Notes under the pieces: model-generated
Seen by the model: the letters and a program-made list of their open reading frames with translations, nothing else
The model's database searches: none
What the model was told of the DNA's origin: nothing
Position numbers and translations under genes: made by a program
In this document: positions 46,371 through 58,187 of the stretch, piece after piece
How positions within the stretch are numbered: position 1 is the stretch's first letter
Layout of the letters: each line of letters starts with the position of its first letter
Assembly (NCBI GenBank): GCA_949592205.1
Contig: CATIUR010000006.1
Location: 8,635,001 to 8,699,000, forward strand
Length of the DNA: 64,000 nucleotides
Direction: 5' to 3'
Source: Helichrysum umbraculigerum
Lineage: Eukaryota > Streptophyta > Magnoliopsida > Asterales > Asteraceae

Positions 46371-47205
46371 ACTGTCGAATTTCTTTCTTCAGGATTGTAT
46401 GAAAATGATCCATAAGTAATTTAGGATTTGCCATGTATTCTGGACAAAATTGGGCTCGATCCAGAAAATTTCCTACCAGCTCGTTTATCGACTCAGTCGT
46501 TTGTTCCATAGAAAGGAACTCACGACGAATTCTATTTAAATCAGCATCCTGCGAATAAGTTTCAACAAACATCTTTTTGAATTCTTCCCATGTCATCACT
46601 GTAATAGCTTCCTCTCCTAAAGTACGACATTGAACTTCCCACCAGAATTTAGCACGGGATTTAAGAAGATTAGAAACATATCTCACTTTCAATCGGTTAG
46701 GGACTTCTGCCGTGGCAAATGCCCCTTCAAACTCAGATAACCACCTTTGACATTTAATTGGATCCATCTCACCTTGAAAATCTAGCGGGTTACAAACAGA
46801 AAAGTCTTTATAACTGAATTTATGATCTTTATCACGATTTTGAATCACCCTGCGAACAACAGCTGTTGGTGGTCTTTCCTCATTTCTTTCACCACCAGGA
46901 GGTGGTCTTTCAAGATCAATTTCATTTTCATCATCTCGCCTTTGAATTTCATCAGCAACAGTCTCACGTATGGTTTTAGAAATACGGCCCAATAAGAGGG
47001 GAAGGGACGCCTCTTGAGCCTTTGTTACTTCAGCTGAAATTAGAGTTTTTAAGGCGGTTAAAGATAACTTAGCATCGTCTGCTGGAGGTCTTTGTCTAGC
47101 ATCATCACCTCCAGTTCTTACATTCTGGGCTTGGTCTCGTGGACGAGGCCCAAGTGTCAATTCTATTTCTTCTTGATCATTCATCTTATTACTGAAAGTA
47201 GACAC
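46336..47205 (-). pseudogene. E gag, capsid core
   Basis: 289 residues starting at an ATG about 350 nt after the PBS. After a charged N-terminus comes the Retrotrans_gag domain (residues ~145-275), with KCQRWLSEFEGAFATAEVP, LKSRAKFWWEV and MTWEEFKKMFVETYSQDA, and NELVGNFLDRAQFCPEY. It normally forms the particle shell. The frame ends at CSTFF because of a frameshift, detaching it from the zinc knuckles. 47206-47560 is leader with no ORF. Confidence 0.88.
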
Positions 47206-47560
47206 AATATATTTAATACAAACATATTCATCAATAAAATGTCTACTTTGTAATTTAACTGCACCTAGTCACATAGCAGTCAACAATTATTACCAAGACT
47301 TTATCTTCTTAACACCTTGTAACTTCCTTGGCTCCATACAATTGCCATATGATAATTATTGTGGTGGCCAGTCACACGAATTATCATATTCCAGTTATTT
47401 GTTTCCAAAGTTACCACAAGATATTTCGAGTCAAAAGTCTTAGAAATAAAATAACTAGATTAATCAAAACAGATAACAATTCAATATCATGCTCAACAAT
47501 AATAATAATGGCTTAAGATCGAGTACCCACTAATGGTGGATACCCGAATCCCTTAAACCA

Positions 47561-47573
47561 AACTCTGATACCA
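47561..47573 (-). other. Primer-binding site of E
   Basis: On minus TGGTATCAGAGTT, 3 nt after the 5' LTR end. It matches the 3' end of initiator tRNA-Met (TGGTATCAGAGC) except the last bases. Confidence 0.85.
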
Positions 47574-47576
47574 ACT

Positions 47577-49830
47577 TGAAACACCCCGAAATTATGAACA
47601 TTTTTTTTTACTCATTTCGTAAAGTCCCACGTTTAAAATATGACATTTTAGACTCGTTGTATTATTCCCTAGATCAAATAAGGATTTAAATAAGAAAATG
47701 TTGATTTTATAAGAGATTCCCCAGGAATGACTCCCATTCCCTAGGAATGAAGCCTGTTGTTACCATCATACTTCGGATTCCCCAGGAATGACTCTCACTC
47801 CCCGGGAATCAAGCCTGCACACTTAATTACCATTTATCGAACTTCAAACGTGCATATCTTGAAAATGACAAGTCCAATGACCATGAAAATTTGCAGGCGC
47901 GTGTATAATGACAATACAAAAGTTCCCCAATTTCCACTTTTCGCAGATTCGCGTTTTATCATGATTTGGACCGTTGACCCCAAAATGACTACTTTTACTC
48001 ATTTTCGTTGACATACTAAGTTCTAAACCATGTGCATTCATGTTCTAGCATTTTTACCACTCATTCAATACTACATTTAGAACCTAAGGCCACTTTAACA
48101 TTCGTCATACCATTATCACAACTCATTTTGACCTCTAGATCTATTAGTGACCCATTTGGGCACTTTAACGACTCGTTTGGGTCTTAACCCATATAACCTC
48201 CATTCCAACACCCAATTCACTTTCCTTTGACTATTCTAAGTCAAACTAAGCTGATGTTTCTATCAAAAATCATTAAGATTATAAAATCTCAATTGTTCCA
48301 TGGAAACTATTATAATTATAATATTTACATCATAATTCTTTAAATTCAAGATTTACACATTCAAAACTATCAACAAGCATAACATGCTCATTGACTATAC
48401 TATCCGTTGACTTTCAACATGTTATATATGACTTTGACCAAAAGGTTTACATTTACAATACCAAGTGTCAAAACCTTAAAAGGGGTATAACAACATATCA
48501 TGAGCATGATTAAGAGAAGTAACTTGTTACTGACAAAGCAACAAGTTCCACCATTAGCATCCCTCGGGTCTCTTGCCCGAATCTCGTTAGGTCCCACTTG
48601 GCTCACCTAAAAACACATAAACATAATCGAGTAAGCATGTAGCTTAGTAAGCAATGGGCTATCAATGATAATCAATATCAAATCACAACATACGTATATT
48701 AAGGATCCATAATCTCATATGCTAATTCCCGCAAGAATTAACATCTTCGGGCCTACACCCCGGTATATAATCATAACTCATCAAGTAAATGACATATCCA
48801 TTACCGGTCCTTCCAAGTAAATGGAACAAGCATTACTTGAAGAAAGATAGCATCATCCATTAACTTACCTCGCGATAGCCCACACAAATAACCACTTGTA
48901 ACACCACTTTGAGAAAGTTTACCACCTAATTCACATAATCATATAGCCACATATCAATTTCACATACAACTTTATTCATTATATCAAATAAGTGTTAATT
49001 TCCTAACACTTATAATTTCATCATTGGTTTCATACACTTTACACATGATCATATAAATGGGTAATTACCATCTCTTATCAAATTCATCATTTAACATCAA
49101 GGATATCATTCCTTAGTGTTTACATACATACTTTTTCCTTCAAAAACCCATTTACACATGATCATCTATTTCCTTTACACAAAGACTATCATTCATTATG
49201 CTATTTAGATGTAATCATTCATCAAATCATTGTTCTTTCATAAATTACTAATTACCATCATCATATACATAATCAAAATCATTTTAATTACTCATAAGCA
49301 TAAGGTTATGAGTTCTTTACTACAATTAACCTTATTTAAACATATAGTTTAGCTCAAAGAAGTGTATGAAACATAAATTTAAATCATTAATTCACTAACT
49401 CATTAGTTTCTATAATCTAGGGTTTACAAACTTAAACCCTAACATCAAATTAATCCATAGAAAAGGTTAAGAATACCTTAGAGAAGTTAGATAAACGGAT
49501 TACAAGTTTCAATTCATAAACCCTAGCCTTAATTTCTTGAATTCCTCCTTTGTTTCTTCAAAATCTCTCACTCAAAAGTTCAATACGTGATTGAAAAGTT
49601 TACAGTGTTTGAAATAAGCTGGAAGAATATAGAAGCAGTATTTTTATACTGCATAATTCAATTTAATCCCTCAACTTATGGTACTTGTCATAATTAGTCC
49701 CTCTACTAATAATTTCATTAAATAGTAAGTCCTAGGAACATAAAATACATTACATAGTTAGTCCTTCTAACTTAAATAGTTAATATAATATATTTTAAAG
49801 TTTTAAACTTACAGAATTTAGGGCGTTACA
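47577..49830 (-). repeat. 5' LTR of E
   Basis: 2254 bp copy of 16064-18327. Palindromes ATTCC..GGAAT at 47716, 47736 and 47777 are intact and a fourth (about 47797) has decayed to actcc. TATA-containing inverted repeat at 49635-49652. It lacks about 11 bp near 48476 that the 3' LTR has. Confidence 0.93.
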
Positions 49831-49835
49831 GTTCT

Positions 49836-50491
49836 CCGGTAAGTTCACAAGTTAGTGTCGGTCGTTCTCCGACAAGTTCACAGTTTGTACCAGTCGTTCT
49901 CCTATAAGTTCCCATAATAGTTTACAAAATTTGTAATAGTTTGTAGTATGAAAACGCTATTTCATAATAAATGTATAAAAGTCCAACAATTCAAAAGTAC
50001 TCTAGCTACCAATTAAAACATGATCACAATCATTAATAATCAATAGTTGGGAGTAATTAGTCATAATAACAATTATGATATCCATGTAAGTTATGGCAAT
50101 CAGTAAAAGCAGTTGTCTATGTTTTTCACCCTAAGTTGAAAGCAGTAAAACAGTAGAAAGTAGGGCTGTGAACTCACCTCGTGAGCTAAGTAGTGAGAGC
50201 TAGCAAAGCGGTTATCCATGTAAGTTCTCTAACGTCCTAAACGTAAGAGTTTATAAGTATAAGTAAGTGGATGTCGTACTAGACCATCCATGCTAGTGTT
50301 CACTCACTAGATATGTCCAATGTATTCGTTTGTCGTTTAGGTTTGTAGTTTTGAAAACATGTACAGCCCGTTGGTGACGGTTTGTAATAATAATTTCAAA
50401 GTATTATTATTATGTGTTTTGTTATTTCATATACTTGTATAAGTATATTTGTACACGAGGGTATGTATATGTTTACATAAATATTTCGAAG

Positions 50492-50544
<53 letters not shown>

Positions 50545-51340
50545 AAAGTATATCTTATTTATATGTATATTTGTCCGAAAGTAAGCATGTGTGTCCGAAA
50601 GTATGCCCATGTATAAGTATCCGAAAGTATGTAAGTCCAAATGTGTTACCAAGTCCGAAACTACGCGTCCGAAAGTGAAAAATCCGAAACTTATGGTCCA
50701 AAATAGTGTTTTTCTAAAAGTCAACTCAGAAAGTTGACTTTTGGAGTCAAAAATCCGAAGTTGTCACAAAAATCTGAAATTGGCATGAAAATCCGAAAGT
50801 CAAAGTTCGGAGTGAAAATCCGTCCGAATTTGTGATTTTTATTTGACTAAGCAAACGTTATCGAAAAGTTCCGAAATTTTTACACAATGTTCCACATATC
50901 TTAGGTACTTCTTTTATTTTTTTCATGACTTTTAGAGGTCGTTTGATATTTTTAAAAAAATTGAGAAGGATAACAGTCTTATTTAGTCCGAATTTTAAAC
51001 TGTTTCTATGGTTTGGATTTTCTGGAAGAATTCATGTATTTTCAGTTGAGGCTATGGAGAACTTTTTAAAGATAACAAAATTTTTGAGATTTTGGCACTG
51101 GTCTCATACGTTTTAGTGGTCTAGAACTCAAGTTATGGCTCCGAGAAAGAGGTGCAATTTTCTGTCTCCAGAGGACAAAAAGTATATGTCGCCGGATAAA
51201 ATTATTATCGGGTAATAACGGACACGAATCATTACGAAACAAATTTTGTTAGAAAGGTTACTTCTTGTACTTCATTTTAGACTTAAGAAACGTTGATTTT
51301 TTGTAAGTCCCCTAGTTTTAGGATCGATAACTTCGTTATC
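49836..51340 (-). mobile_element. LTR D, right segment, cut by copia H1
   Basis: Resumes D in the middle of a hairpin unit (array 49831-49912) and stays homologous to B in reverse. Examples: 50120-50240 matches 12900-13090, and tttttacacaatgttcc at 50879 matches B near 12131. It stops at 51340, where H1's LTR begins. By comparison with B about 1.3 kb of D should lie beyond H1, outside the window. A TA microsatellite sits at 50500-50541 and a tccgaaagta-type repeat at 50540-50700. No supported ORF. Confidence 0.7.
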
Positions 51341-51879
51341 TGTAGTATTAAGGTGCGGAATCCCTCAATACGGTGTTATCTTACTAACAACGAATATGTT
51401 CGTATTGCGTTTAGTAAGACTTAGCTTTAAACGATAAATCGTCAAAACCTAGTCGTAGGTTATGTTTTCTCTGGTTTTCTGGAATCGCATAATGTAAAAG
51501 TATCAAAAGTGTTAAGGTTTTTCACGATTGAAAAACCTTTTATATTTTGTCTCGGCTCGGCTCGCATGGGCCTGAGAGTTCGGTCCAACTCGCAGCCCAA
51601 GTCAGCCCAGTGACTCGGCTCGCCAAACTCAATCTACGCGAGTTCAGATCTCACCTCACAGCTCGACTCGCTGCGACCTGAGATCTCGACTCGCTACGCA
51701 TCAAACGTCTATTATTTATTTTGTATTTAATTATTCGTCTAACTTAACAAAACAATATGTTTAACGAATATCACTAACAAAACAAATATTCTTTTACAAA
51801 TCCAAACCAATATACAAGAATAATAATTACACTAGTCCTATTTCAAGCTAGATCTGTTGTCACACTCTATGTCCCAACA
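51341..51879 (-). repeat. 3' LTR of copia H1
   Basis: On minus it starts TGTTGGGACATAG directly after a purine tract (AAGGGGGAGTC, 51890-51880) and ends TTAATACTACA, about 539 bp. The TATA box is ATATAAAAGG (51545-51536). Upstream of it, 51550-51700 is packed with ACTCGC/GCGAGT motifs. The end was placed by comparison with H2, where TTCCGC also lies about 20 nt before the terminus. Confidence 0.75.
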
Positions 51880-52051
51880 GACTCCCCCTTGACAATAGCT
51901 CTAGCGTCTTTATCTTCACGCTTGTCTTTGGTCTTCATTTGTAAATCTTACTACCTGCGTAAATCTTCATCTTGATACACGTCTTAACCATCATCTGATA
52001 ATCTCGTCCTAAATCACCCCATGCGTCTGTCGTCAAGATTCTATTTTCATT

Positions 52052-52957
52052 CTACTTAATCAAATCTTTCTTCGACATGTTCATTAGGTGTCGATGGTCA
52101 TAGACTCTGAAGATTTCTCTTTCACCACCGTCAACCTCATCATCAGCTTCAACCATAACAGCTTCTCCTGTTCCTGAATCTACATGCCATCTCTTCATAT
52201 TACCCAAAATATCTTGTGGCATTGTCTTCAGTGGAATCTGCTGTATGCATCTAACAGCTGGATATATCTTCTTCCTTCTTCTTCTTCCTGTTCTTTGACT
52301 TATCTCTTGTAGTTTCACAGTTTTTCCCTTTCTTGGCTTAATCTGAACAAACTTATTTGTACCAACCTCATGTCTAATGATTCTTTTAACACGATCAGCA
52401 TAATCATCACGACTTGGGTTGTTTATCTCTAATCTAGCCAAATCACGTATCTCATAACGTGGTAGAGAACTAAAAACTGCAAGCTTTCGCTCAAAATATT
52501 GAACTCCGTCAAACCTTTTGATCGCAAAAAGCTTTAGTTCTGAGTCAAAGTACCAACCAATAATCCCTTTACGTGGTACACGCTTTTTCGTAACATCAAC
52601 TTCAGAAATTCCAATCTTCTTCTTTTTCTTTGGAAGTTTCCTAAGTACAACAGCAGGATTTTTGGTTTGAACAAGAACTTCTTCTTCTTCATCAGAGGTT
52701 GAATCATCAATATCTTCATCTATATCGACAATTGTTGGACCTTGTTCATTTTTAATAACAACTTCTGTCCTAGATGGGCTCACATAGTGTTCATCAATGT
52801 TTGCATCTAGATCTACACCCATGTCTTGCACATTCTCAGGTACAGCAGTCCAATCTGTAGGTGGTTGGAATTCTCCATCCTCAAGATCATAATCAATATC
52901 TTCATCTATCTCATCAAAAATATCATCTTCCGAATCAGATAGATTAAGCATTTCCAT
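52052..52957 (-). CDS. H1 gene B: acidic N-terminus plus conserved domain
   Basis: 301 residues from an ATG just inside a splice-acceptor-like TTTTTCTCTAG (52970-52960), so an upstream exon is possible. The N-terminus is strongly acidic (DSEDDIFDEIDEDIDYD). Then come a basic run (KKKKK, residues ~105-110) and a conserved domain of about 170 residues that it shares with H2 gene B. Shared blocks are IKR.DG.QYF.R.L, S.LP..(D/E)I, a YP..(R/K)C motif, D..TGEA and the C-terminal S..D. I do not know this domain. The KRFDGVQYFERKL block is its best signature. Acidic plus basic segments suggest a nuclear or nucleic-acid-associated protein; that is inference. Confidence 0.65.
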   Translation of the reverse strand: MEMLNLSDSEDDIFDEIDEDIDYDLEDGEFQPPTDWTAVPENVQDMGVDLDANIDEHYVSPSRTEVVIKNEQGPTIVDIDEDIDDSTSDEEEEVLVQTKNPAVVLRKLPKKKKKIGISEVDVTKKRVPRKGIIGWYFDSELKLFAIKRFDGVQYFERKLAVFSSLPRYEIRDLARLEINNPSRDDYADRVKRIIRHEVGTNKFVQIKPRKGKTVKLQEISQRTGRRRRKKIYPAVRCIQQIPLKTMPQDILGNMKRWHVDSGTGEAVMVEADDEVDGGEREIFRVYDHRHLMNMSKKDLIK

Positions 52958-52959
52958 TC

Positions 52960-53609
52960 CTAGAGAAAAACATAAATACAAATATATTAATAATTCAAAT
53001 TCTTCATTGATTTCCCTGAACCAATCTGAGAATTTCTTTATTAATTCTTTTGTATATTTTAACCTAACATATAAACGCAATTTACATACAACTTATAAAA
53101 TCTTTTATTGATTACCCTGAATCAATCCAAAATTTCTTAAGTCTACTTAACAAATATTAATTAATTTTAAATTCTAATGCATTGTGAATAATCACCAAAC
53201 ATTTAAATTTACTATTAATTACCTTATATAATTTCCAAGTGTTAATTGATCTCATTCATTATCAATTTAACCTTTAAATTATATATCATTTGTCTAGTTA
53301 ATATGAATACATTTTTAACTTGTTAATTACTTATATACCTTACGGTCTTAAGTCCATAATCAAATCAAAAATGCATATGTTATCATAAAATTTTGACCGC
53401 CGATATTAATCGGAACACGCCGCTCGACTATTCAAAGAGTCGGAAGTCTTTCGATCACTATTTTATCTTAACATAATTATATAAACTTAAATTACCAAAC
53501 ATATTTTACTTAAAATAATAATAACCCTAAGCCAAATATATTTACACAATAATTAAGTTTACATTTGTTCACTACAAACTATTACAAATATTACAGTACT
53601 ATGATAATA
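52960..53609. other. AT-rich spacer between H1 genes A and B
   Basis: 650 bp of AT-rich sequence without an ORF. It may contain an intron upstream of the gene B acceptor. I see no terminator or promoter I would defend. Confidence 0.4.
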
Positions 53610-55845
53610 CTAAGCTATCTTACCAGCTTCAGTATCACCCGGTACAGTCTTATCAGCACTTGTATCCACTCCAGAACCACTAGCACCAGCACCAGACTCC
53701 CCCTGAATAGTAGCTTGATCACCAGTCTTTGAAGGACCAGTCTGCTCACCACTCGGTGCATTGGGATCATCGTCCTTGTCTTGATCTCTCTTCCTCTTCA
53801 GCTCATCCTCTCTGCAAGACTCCAGATATACCAATATCTCCCCCTGAGTAGACTGTCCTAAATGTGATCTCAAGACCAGACTCTCCAAAGAAGATAACTT
53901 CAGTCTCTGTACATTGAAGTCCGCAAGCAAAGTCTCATGAGTCTTCATCAACAGATTGTACGATTCACTCTGCTTGAGAATCTGCTGAGAAAGAAGAAGA
54001 TTGCTCGACACCAGCTCTGGAATCTGAGAAGTAAGCTTCTCTAAATTCTTTACCCTAGACTCTAAGGATGTAATCCTTTCAGCATCAGTCGTCGGAGTAA
54101 CAGGTATCGTTCTTGGTCCAGGCGGTGTAAGAGACTCAATATGCCAGTCTCTGGTAAGCGGTGTATGAGGTTGAGACAAAGCTTGCGTAAGCAAACTTGT
54201 CGCAAATCTAGCTGTTTTGTTCGTTGGAAAATTAGCTCCACGAACTAGATCAGCAACCTCATGCTGTAAAGTTAAACACAATTAAAATCAGTTATTGTTA
54301 CAGATTACTCTGTCTCAAACTCTAATTAATTGCATAACACTCATAGTTATAGAACTTATATCTCATACCTGAAGCGGTAAAGATATCGATTCAGTAACCA
54401 CCGGTGCATCCATCTCCACCTGTGGTGTATCCTGAGCAACTGTATACAGAATTAACTGTCTCAGTTCAACTCCTGATAAACAACAAGTTAAGATTATTTA
54501 ACTTTTATAATCAATACTAACCTTCTCGAATAGTAAGCGTTCTCGGACGCTTCATCAAAGGAATCTCAACTTCCTCAGTACCTTCCTCCAGAATATCTTT
54601 TCCTTTTCTCTTCCTTTCAGAAGCAGATGGAGGAGGAGAAGGTGTATTATCAGAATTTTCATCTGAAGCCGTCTCACCATCACGACCTCTAGATGATCTA
54701 ACAGGATCCTCAGTCGGTACTTCAATTGATCTATCAAGCTGTATCTGCTCATCCTCAACTAATATAACTTCGGGATTTGCAGCCTCAGCTTCAGCTTCCT
54801 CAGGTGGTGCTAAATAACTCTCAATGTCTTGAAGCAAAGAATTTGTCGCATCATCATTCTGCTCCAAAACCTCTTGCACAACCTGTGCAGCAACATCTTG
54901 ATTCACCTGCTGATCAACCTGACCAACCTGAATAAGAACATCCTCAAGGAGCCCTTGTGGATCTTCAGGTTGAGCTTCCTCAGCTTCAGGTTCTGGTACA
55001 ACATCAGCATCAGCAGCAACAGCAGGAACAACGTCCAACCACCCGTGATTTGGCGGTGCAACGTAGTTCGGATCAACAATATACCCGAAAAGTGGTCTAA
55101 CTTCCGGTTTCACCACTCCTTCTTTCCTAACTGTCTGCATAAACATGGCATTATACCCACGATGGTCAATCGTATTAACCACTAGATGTGGTTCAGGTAT
55201 AGCCAAATCCGGTAGACGTGCACGGATAATCAGCATGCAAAATCGCGGATAAACCAAAAATCTTGATCTAACAGACCCCGATATCTGTTTCGCAATCTCA
55301 CCAAAAATATAATCACAAAAACTGTATGGTTTATTATAAACCAGTGACAGCGCAGCCGATAGAATCGCAGGGCTCAACTCATCAAAGCCACCTTTCTTCG
55401 CTGCGAAAACTATATTCATCACGTGCCAGAGAAACCTCCACTAACCAATGACCAGAGGCTTCTGGAACTGACGTCCGCGTCTGTCTCCGCTATAACCCAT
55501 ACGACCGATAGCACCCTCAATAAAATCCATAGGATACTCAATATCCCCATTCTCCTGTTCTACTGTACCAAGCTGCAAAATCTCACGAAGATTTCCAGCT
55601 GAAAATGTAACAGGATGACCACTAACTGTAGCTCTAATCTCTGGCGGGTTGACAGATTCGTCATATACTATATCTGTCCAGAAATCATTCAGTATAGCCT
55701 GAGAAATAGGAGGATTGGCCGTAATGGCGTATCTAATCCGTGATCGTGCTAGAAAACGTAGAATATCAGCAACCCTATCAGCCCGCTTGGCCTCAAGGTT
55801 CAGATCAACCAAAATGTTGTGACCCTTATCAAATGCTCTAGCCAT
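53610..55845 (-). CDS. H1 gene A: spliced, coiled-coil protein with copia-linked domain
   Basis: Three exons on minus: 55845-54522, 54472-54369, 54263-53610. Donors are G|GTTAGT and G|GTATGA, acceptors TTTATCAG and TTTACAG, and the phase is kept across both introns for about 693 residues. One in-frame TAG at 55443-55441 breaks exon 1, at a residue where H2 has Lys. Domain 1 (residues ~5-265) matches H2 gene A (HNILVDL, RSRIRYAITA, DFWTDIVYD, then LSLVYNKPYSFCDYIF, YPRF and GYIVDPNYVAPP). Then come an acidic linker, basic NLS-like ERKRKGK and MKRPRTL (~420-437), and a coiled coil with leucine heptads (~540-610). The end is a Gly/Ser/Asp-rich tail. Related to 3' ORFs of Asteraceae copia elements; function unknown. 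Confidence 0.7.
54264..54368 (-). other. Intron 2 of H1 gene A (105 bp)
   Basis: GTATGAG donor and AACTTTACAG acceptor, AT-rich. Its removal joins two open frames in phase 0. Confidence 0.6.
54473..54521 (-). other. Intron 1 of H1 gene A (49 bp)
   Basis: GT at 54521-54520 and AG at 54474-54473. It is AT-rich and very short for a plant intron, but the reading frame continues exactly across it. Confidence 0.55.
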
Positions 55846-58187
55846 ATCTGTAAAGTAAACACAAACAACAGATATAATTTAATGCACGATTAAAAATATT
55901 TAAACTATTACGTATTATGAATCGAGATTCATCAAACATCTTAGTTTAAAATTGAAATTATATATAACTTGTTACATAAATAGTCTCAAGTCGTATATAA
56001 AAATTTAACTTATAACTAAAAGTCTTAAGTCTAATTTAAATTAATTATATAAAAGTTATTACTTAAAAAATCTTAACATTTATATCACTATTTTAAAAAT
56101 TTTTTTTAAGTACTGGACTCGCATATACTGGCCTAACGAGTTGAGTTCAACTCGTTTTGCTTATCAACTCGCTATACTCATCAACTCGCTACATTGATCA
56201 ACTCGCTAAAGTTATCAACTCGCTAAACTTATCAAGCAGCTATTGAAGTGAACTCGCTAATCTCATGGATTCGCTAGTCAACTCGCTGCGAGTTGATCCA
56301 CAATGTCAACTCGTTTGATGAACTGCCGTCGCGAATTTTCAATTAAAATCGATTCATCTGTTGATTTTAACATGATCTATCAATTAATTTACGTTTATTA
56401 ACATCCATTTAACATAAACCACAAGGATTCGTGTTCTAATAGTCCTTTAATATACGTGAATCGTTCGAATTATAAACCGAAACCCTAAGTTTATTAAAAC
56501 TTCGATTTCGTGCAATTTAAACGGTGAAATCCATTGTATTATACCTCAAAATGTTCGCAAAGAAGTCTTGAATATAATCTACGGATTCAAAAACTCGTTC
56601 ACGTACTTGTAAAATCGAAATCAAACGAAAACTATAAATCGCCTCGTTTCGCCTTTTTGACGGATTCGCAAAGTTTAGTGAACTCGCGAGATTTGTGTGG
56701 GTTCGGTGGGCTGGTTTGACTCGTTTGACCCCCTTTATACTACATATCCGATTCGTGAGATTTAAGTGAACTCGCAAGTTGATGCCAACTCGCAGAAACA
56801 ATTAAAAACGCGAATTTAATGCTAAGTATAAATAAAAACCCGATATTTTACTAGTCTAAATTATGATTAATTTTCACTTGTATTTGTCACGTTGTTCAAC
56901 TCAAAAATATACAGTATAATTTAATTCCGAAGGGTAAATTCAGATAAACATAAAAATTTAAAAACAAATAAAAATAAGATAAAAATACAACTATATAAAC
57001 TTTGGTATCAAGTACCATTTTATTAATTATTTGAAACAAAATAAATATACAAAGTAAATAAGATTTTATCTGCTTAGGGATCATATTAGTAAGAATAAGC
57101 AATTAATTATATATTAAAAAGTCTAAGCAGATTGGTAGTATACATACCTCATGAAATTCAAGTAAATCACTATAAAATTACAACTAAATTTATCATTTAT
57201 ACATTTATATTTATAAAACTATATCTTAGGTACCTTTATCCACATAGCATAATTAATAAATGCATTACTCACATAAAGTGAATATTTTAATTATAGATAG
57301 TTCAAGACGATTACCGGTATTATGATCCACATAAACAAATTAGACTCAATTTTCTAAGCAAACTCTTTATTGTTAGTATGAGTATTATCAAGTGCTCCCT
57401 ATTATATGATATACTGAAGAATTCAAGTAAAACACATAACACTGCATCATTAAATTTTCAAGGTAGCGGTTACTAAATGATGTATCTTTTCGAAACATAT
57501 AACATACACTTGAATTTTTTTAAGGTTAGACAAATATCAAACATACTTTGAATATGCTATGTTATCTAAGTCTGTACTTAGTACAACAGAAGATCCCTTC
57601 TAGCATAATTCAAAATATATTTAAGAATATTGATTTAATTAAAGGTTTCAGTCCTGTACTTAGTACAACAAAGTTACCAGTAATTAAGTTAATACCCATA
57701 TTGCTACTATTTGTCAATTCAAATTAATATGTATGATAACAGTGTATGGCAATACCATCATTCAACAATTAAGACTTAATGTCATACATCATAGAATAGT
57801 AACACAAAATAATAAACAAGTAGTTAATTAATTTCTTAAGGCTTAGACAATTTCATATAATTTGCCTACCAGTATATCATATGATGAAACCATCTAAAGT
57901 TTTAATAGAAATAAACAAATTATAACTTGTGGATATAGGTGTATAATCAAATAAATATAAACACATACCTGATAGAACCGCTGTAGTTCTAAAGCAACTT
58001 TATTTGAACCTACTACCATATCATACTTAGGACTTAAGCTTATTATTGTGAAGCTTATTCTCCTAATGTACTATCATTTCCCTTAGTTTTTGCAAATAAA
58101 AACTTAAATGAAGGCGATTCCCCTTAGGTAACAAGCAAATGAATGCCATACGCCCTAACTATTACAAAAATGCCCTTGGAAGACTAA
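55846..58187 (-). promoter_or_regulatory. H1 non-coding region between pol and gene A
   Basis: 2.3 kb without a supported ORF. 56110-56330 and 56580-56795 carry more than a dozen ACTCGC motifs, including the near-perfect palindrome CAACTCGC-T-GCGAGTTG (about 56277-56293), matching those in the H1 LTR upstream of its TATA box. Two hairpins TGTAC-TTA-GTACA lie at 57571 and 57656. 57300-58180 is homologous to 63117-64000 of H2 (caagacgatta.cg.tatt; ttattgttag; tgcctaccggtac). It is likely the promoter and leader of gene A. Confidence 0.55.

Larger units (their letters stand above)
16064..49830 (-). mobile_element. E: Ty3/gypsy chromovirus (Tekay/Del type), minus strand
   Basis: A complete LTR retrotransposon with TSD gttct (16059-16063, 49831-49835), LTRs of 2264 bp (16064-18327) and 2254 bp (47577-49830), and a PBS matching initiator tRNA-Met. 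It has a purine tract AAGTGGGGGAGAGT (18341-18328, minus), gag, protease, RT, RNase H, integrase and a C-terminal chromodomain. The chromodomain, tRNA-Met PBS and long LTRs fit the Tekay/Del lineage. It is inactive: a frameshift and stop in gag, a frameshift before RT, and 24 kb of element F inserted within RT (between 45111 and 20899). The LTRs differ by roughly 1-1.5% by eye plus small indels, so insertion was recent. Confidence 0.93.

Noticed and set aside
47561..47573. tRNA gene fragment
   Set aside because: The match to initiator tRNA-Met is limited to the PBS next to an LTR, with no cloverleaf. The same reasoning applies to the PBSs at 23505 and 35158.
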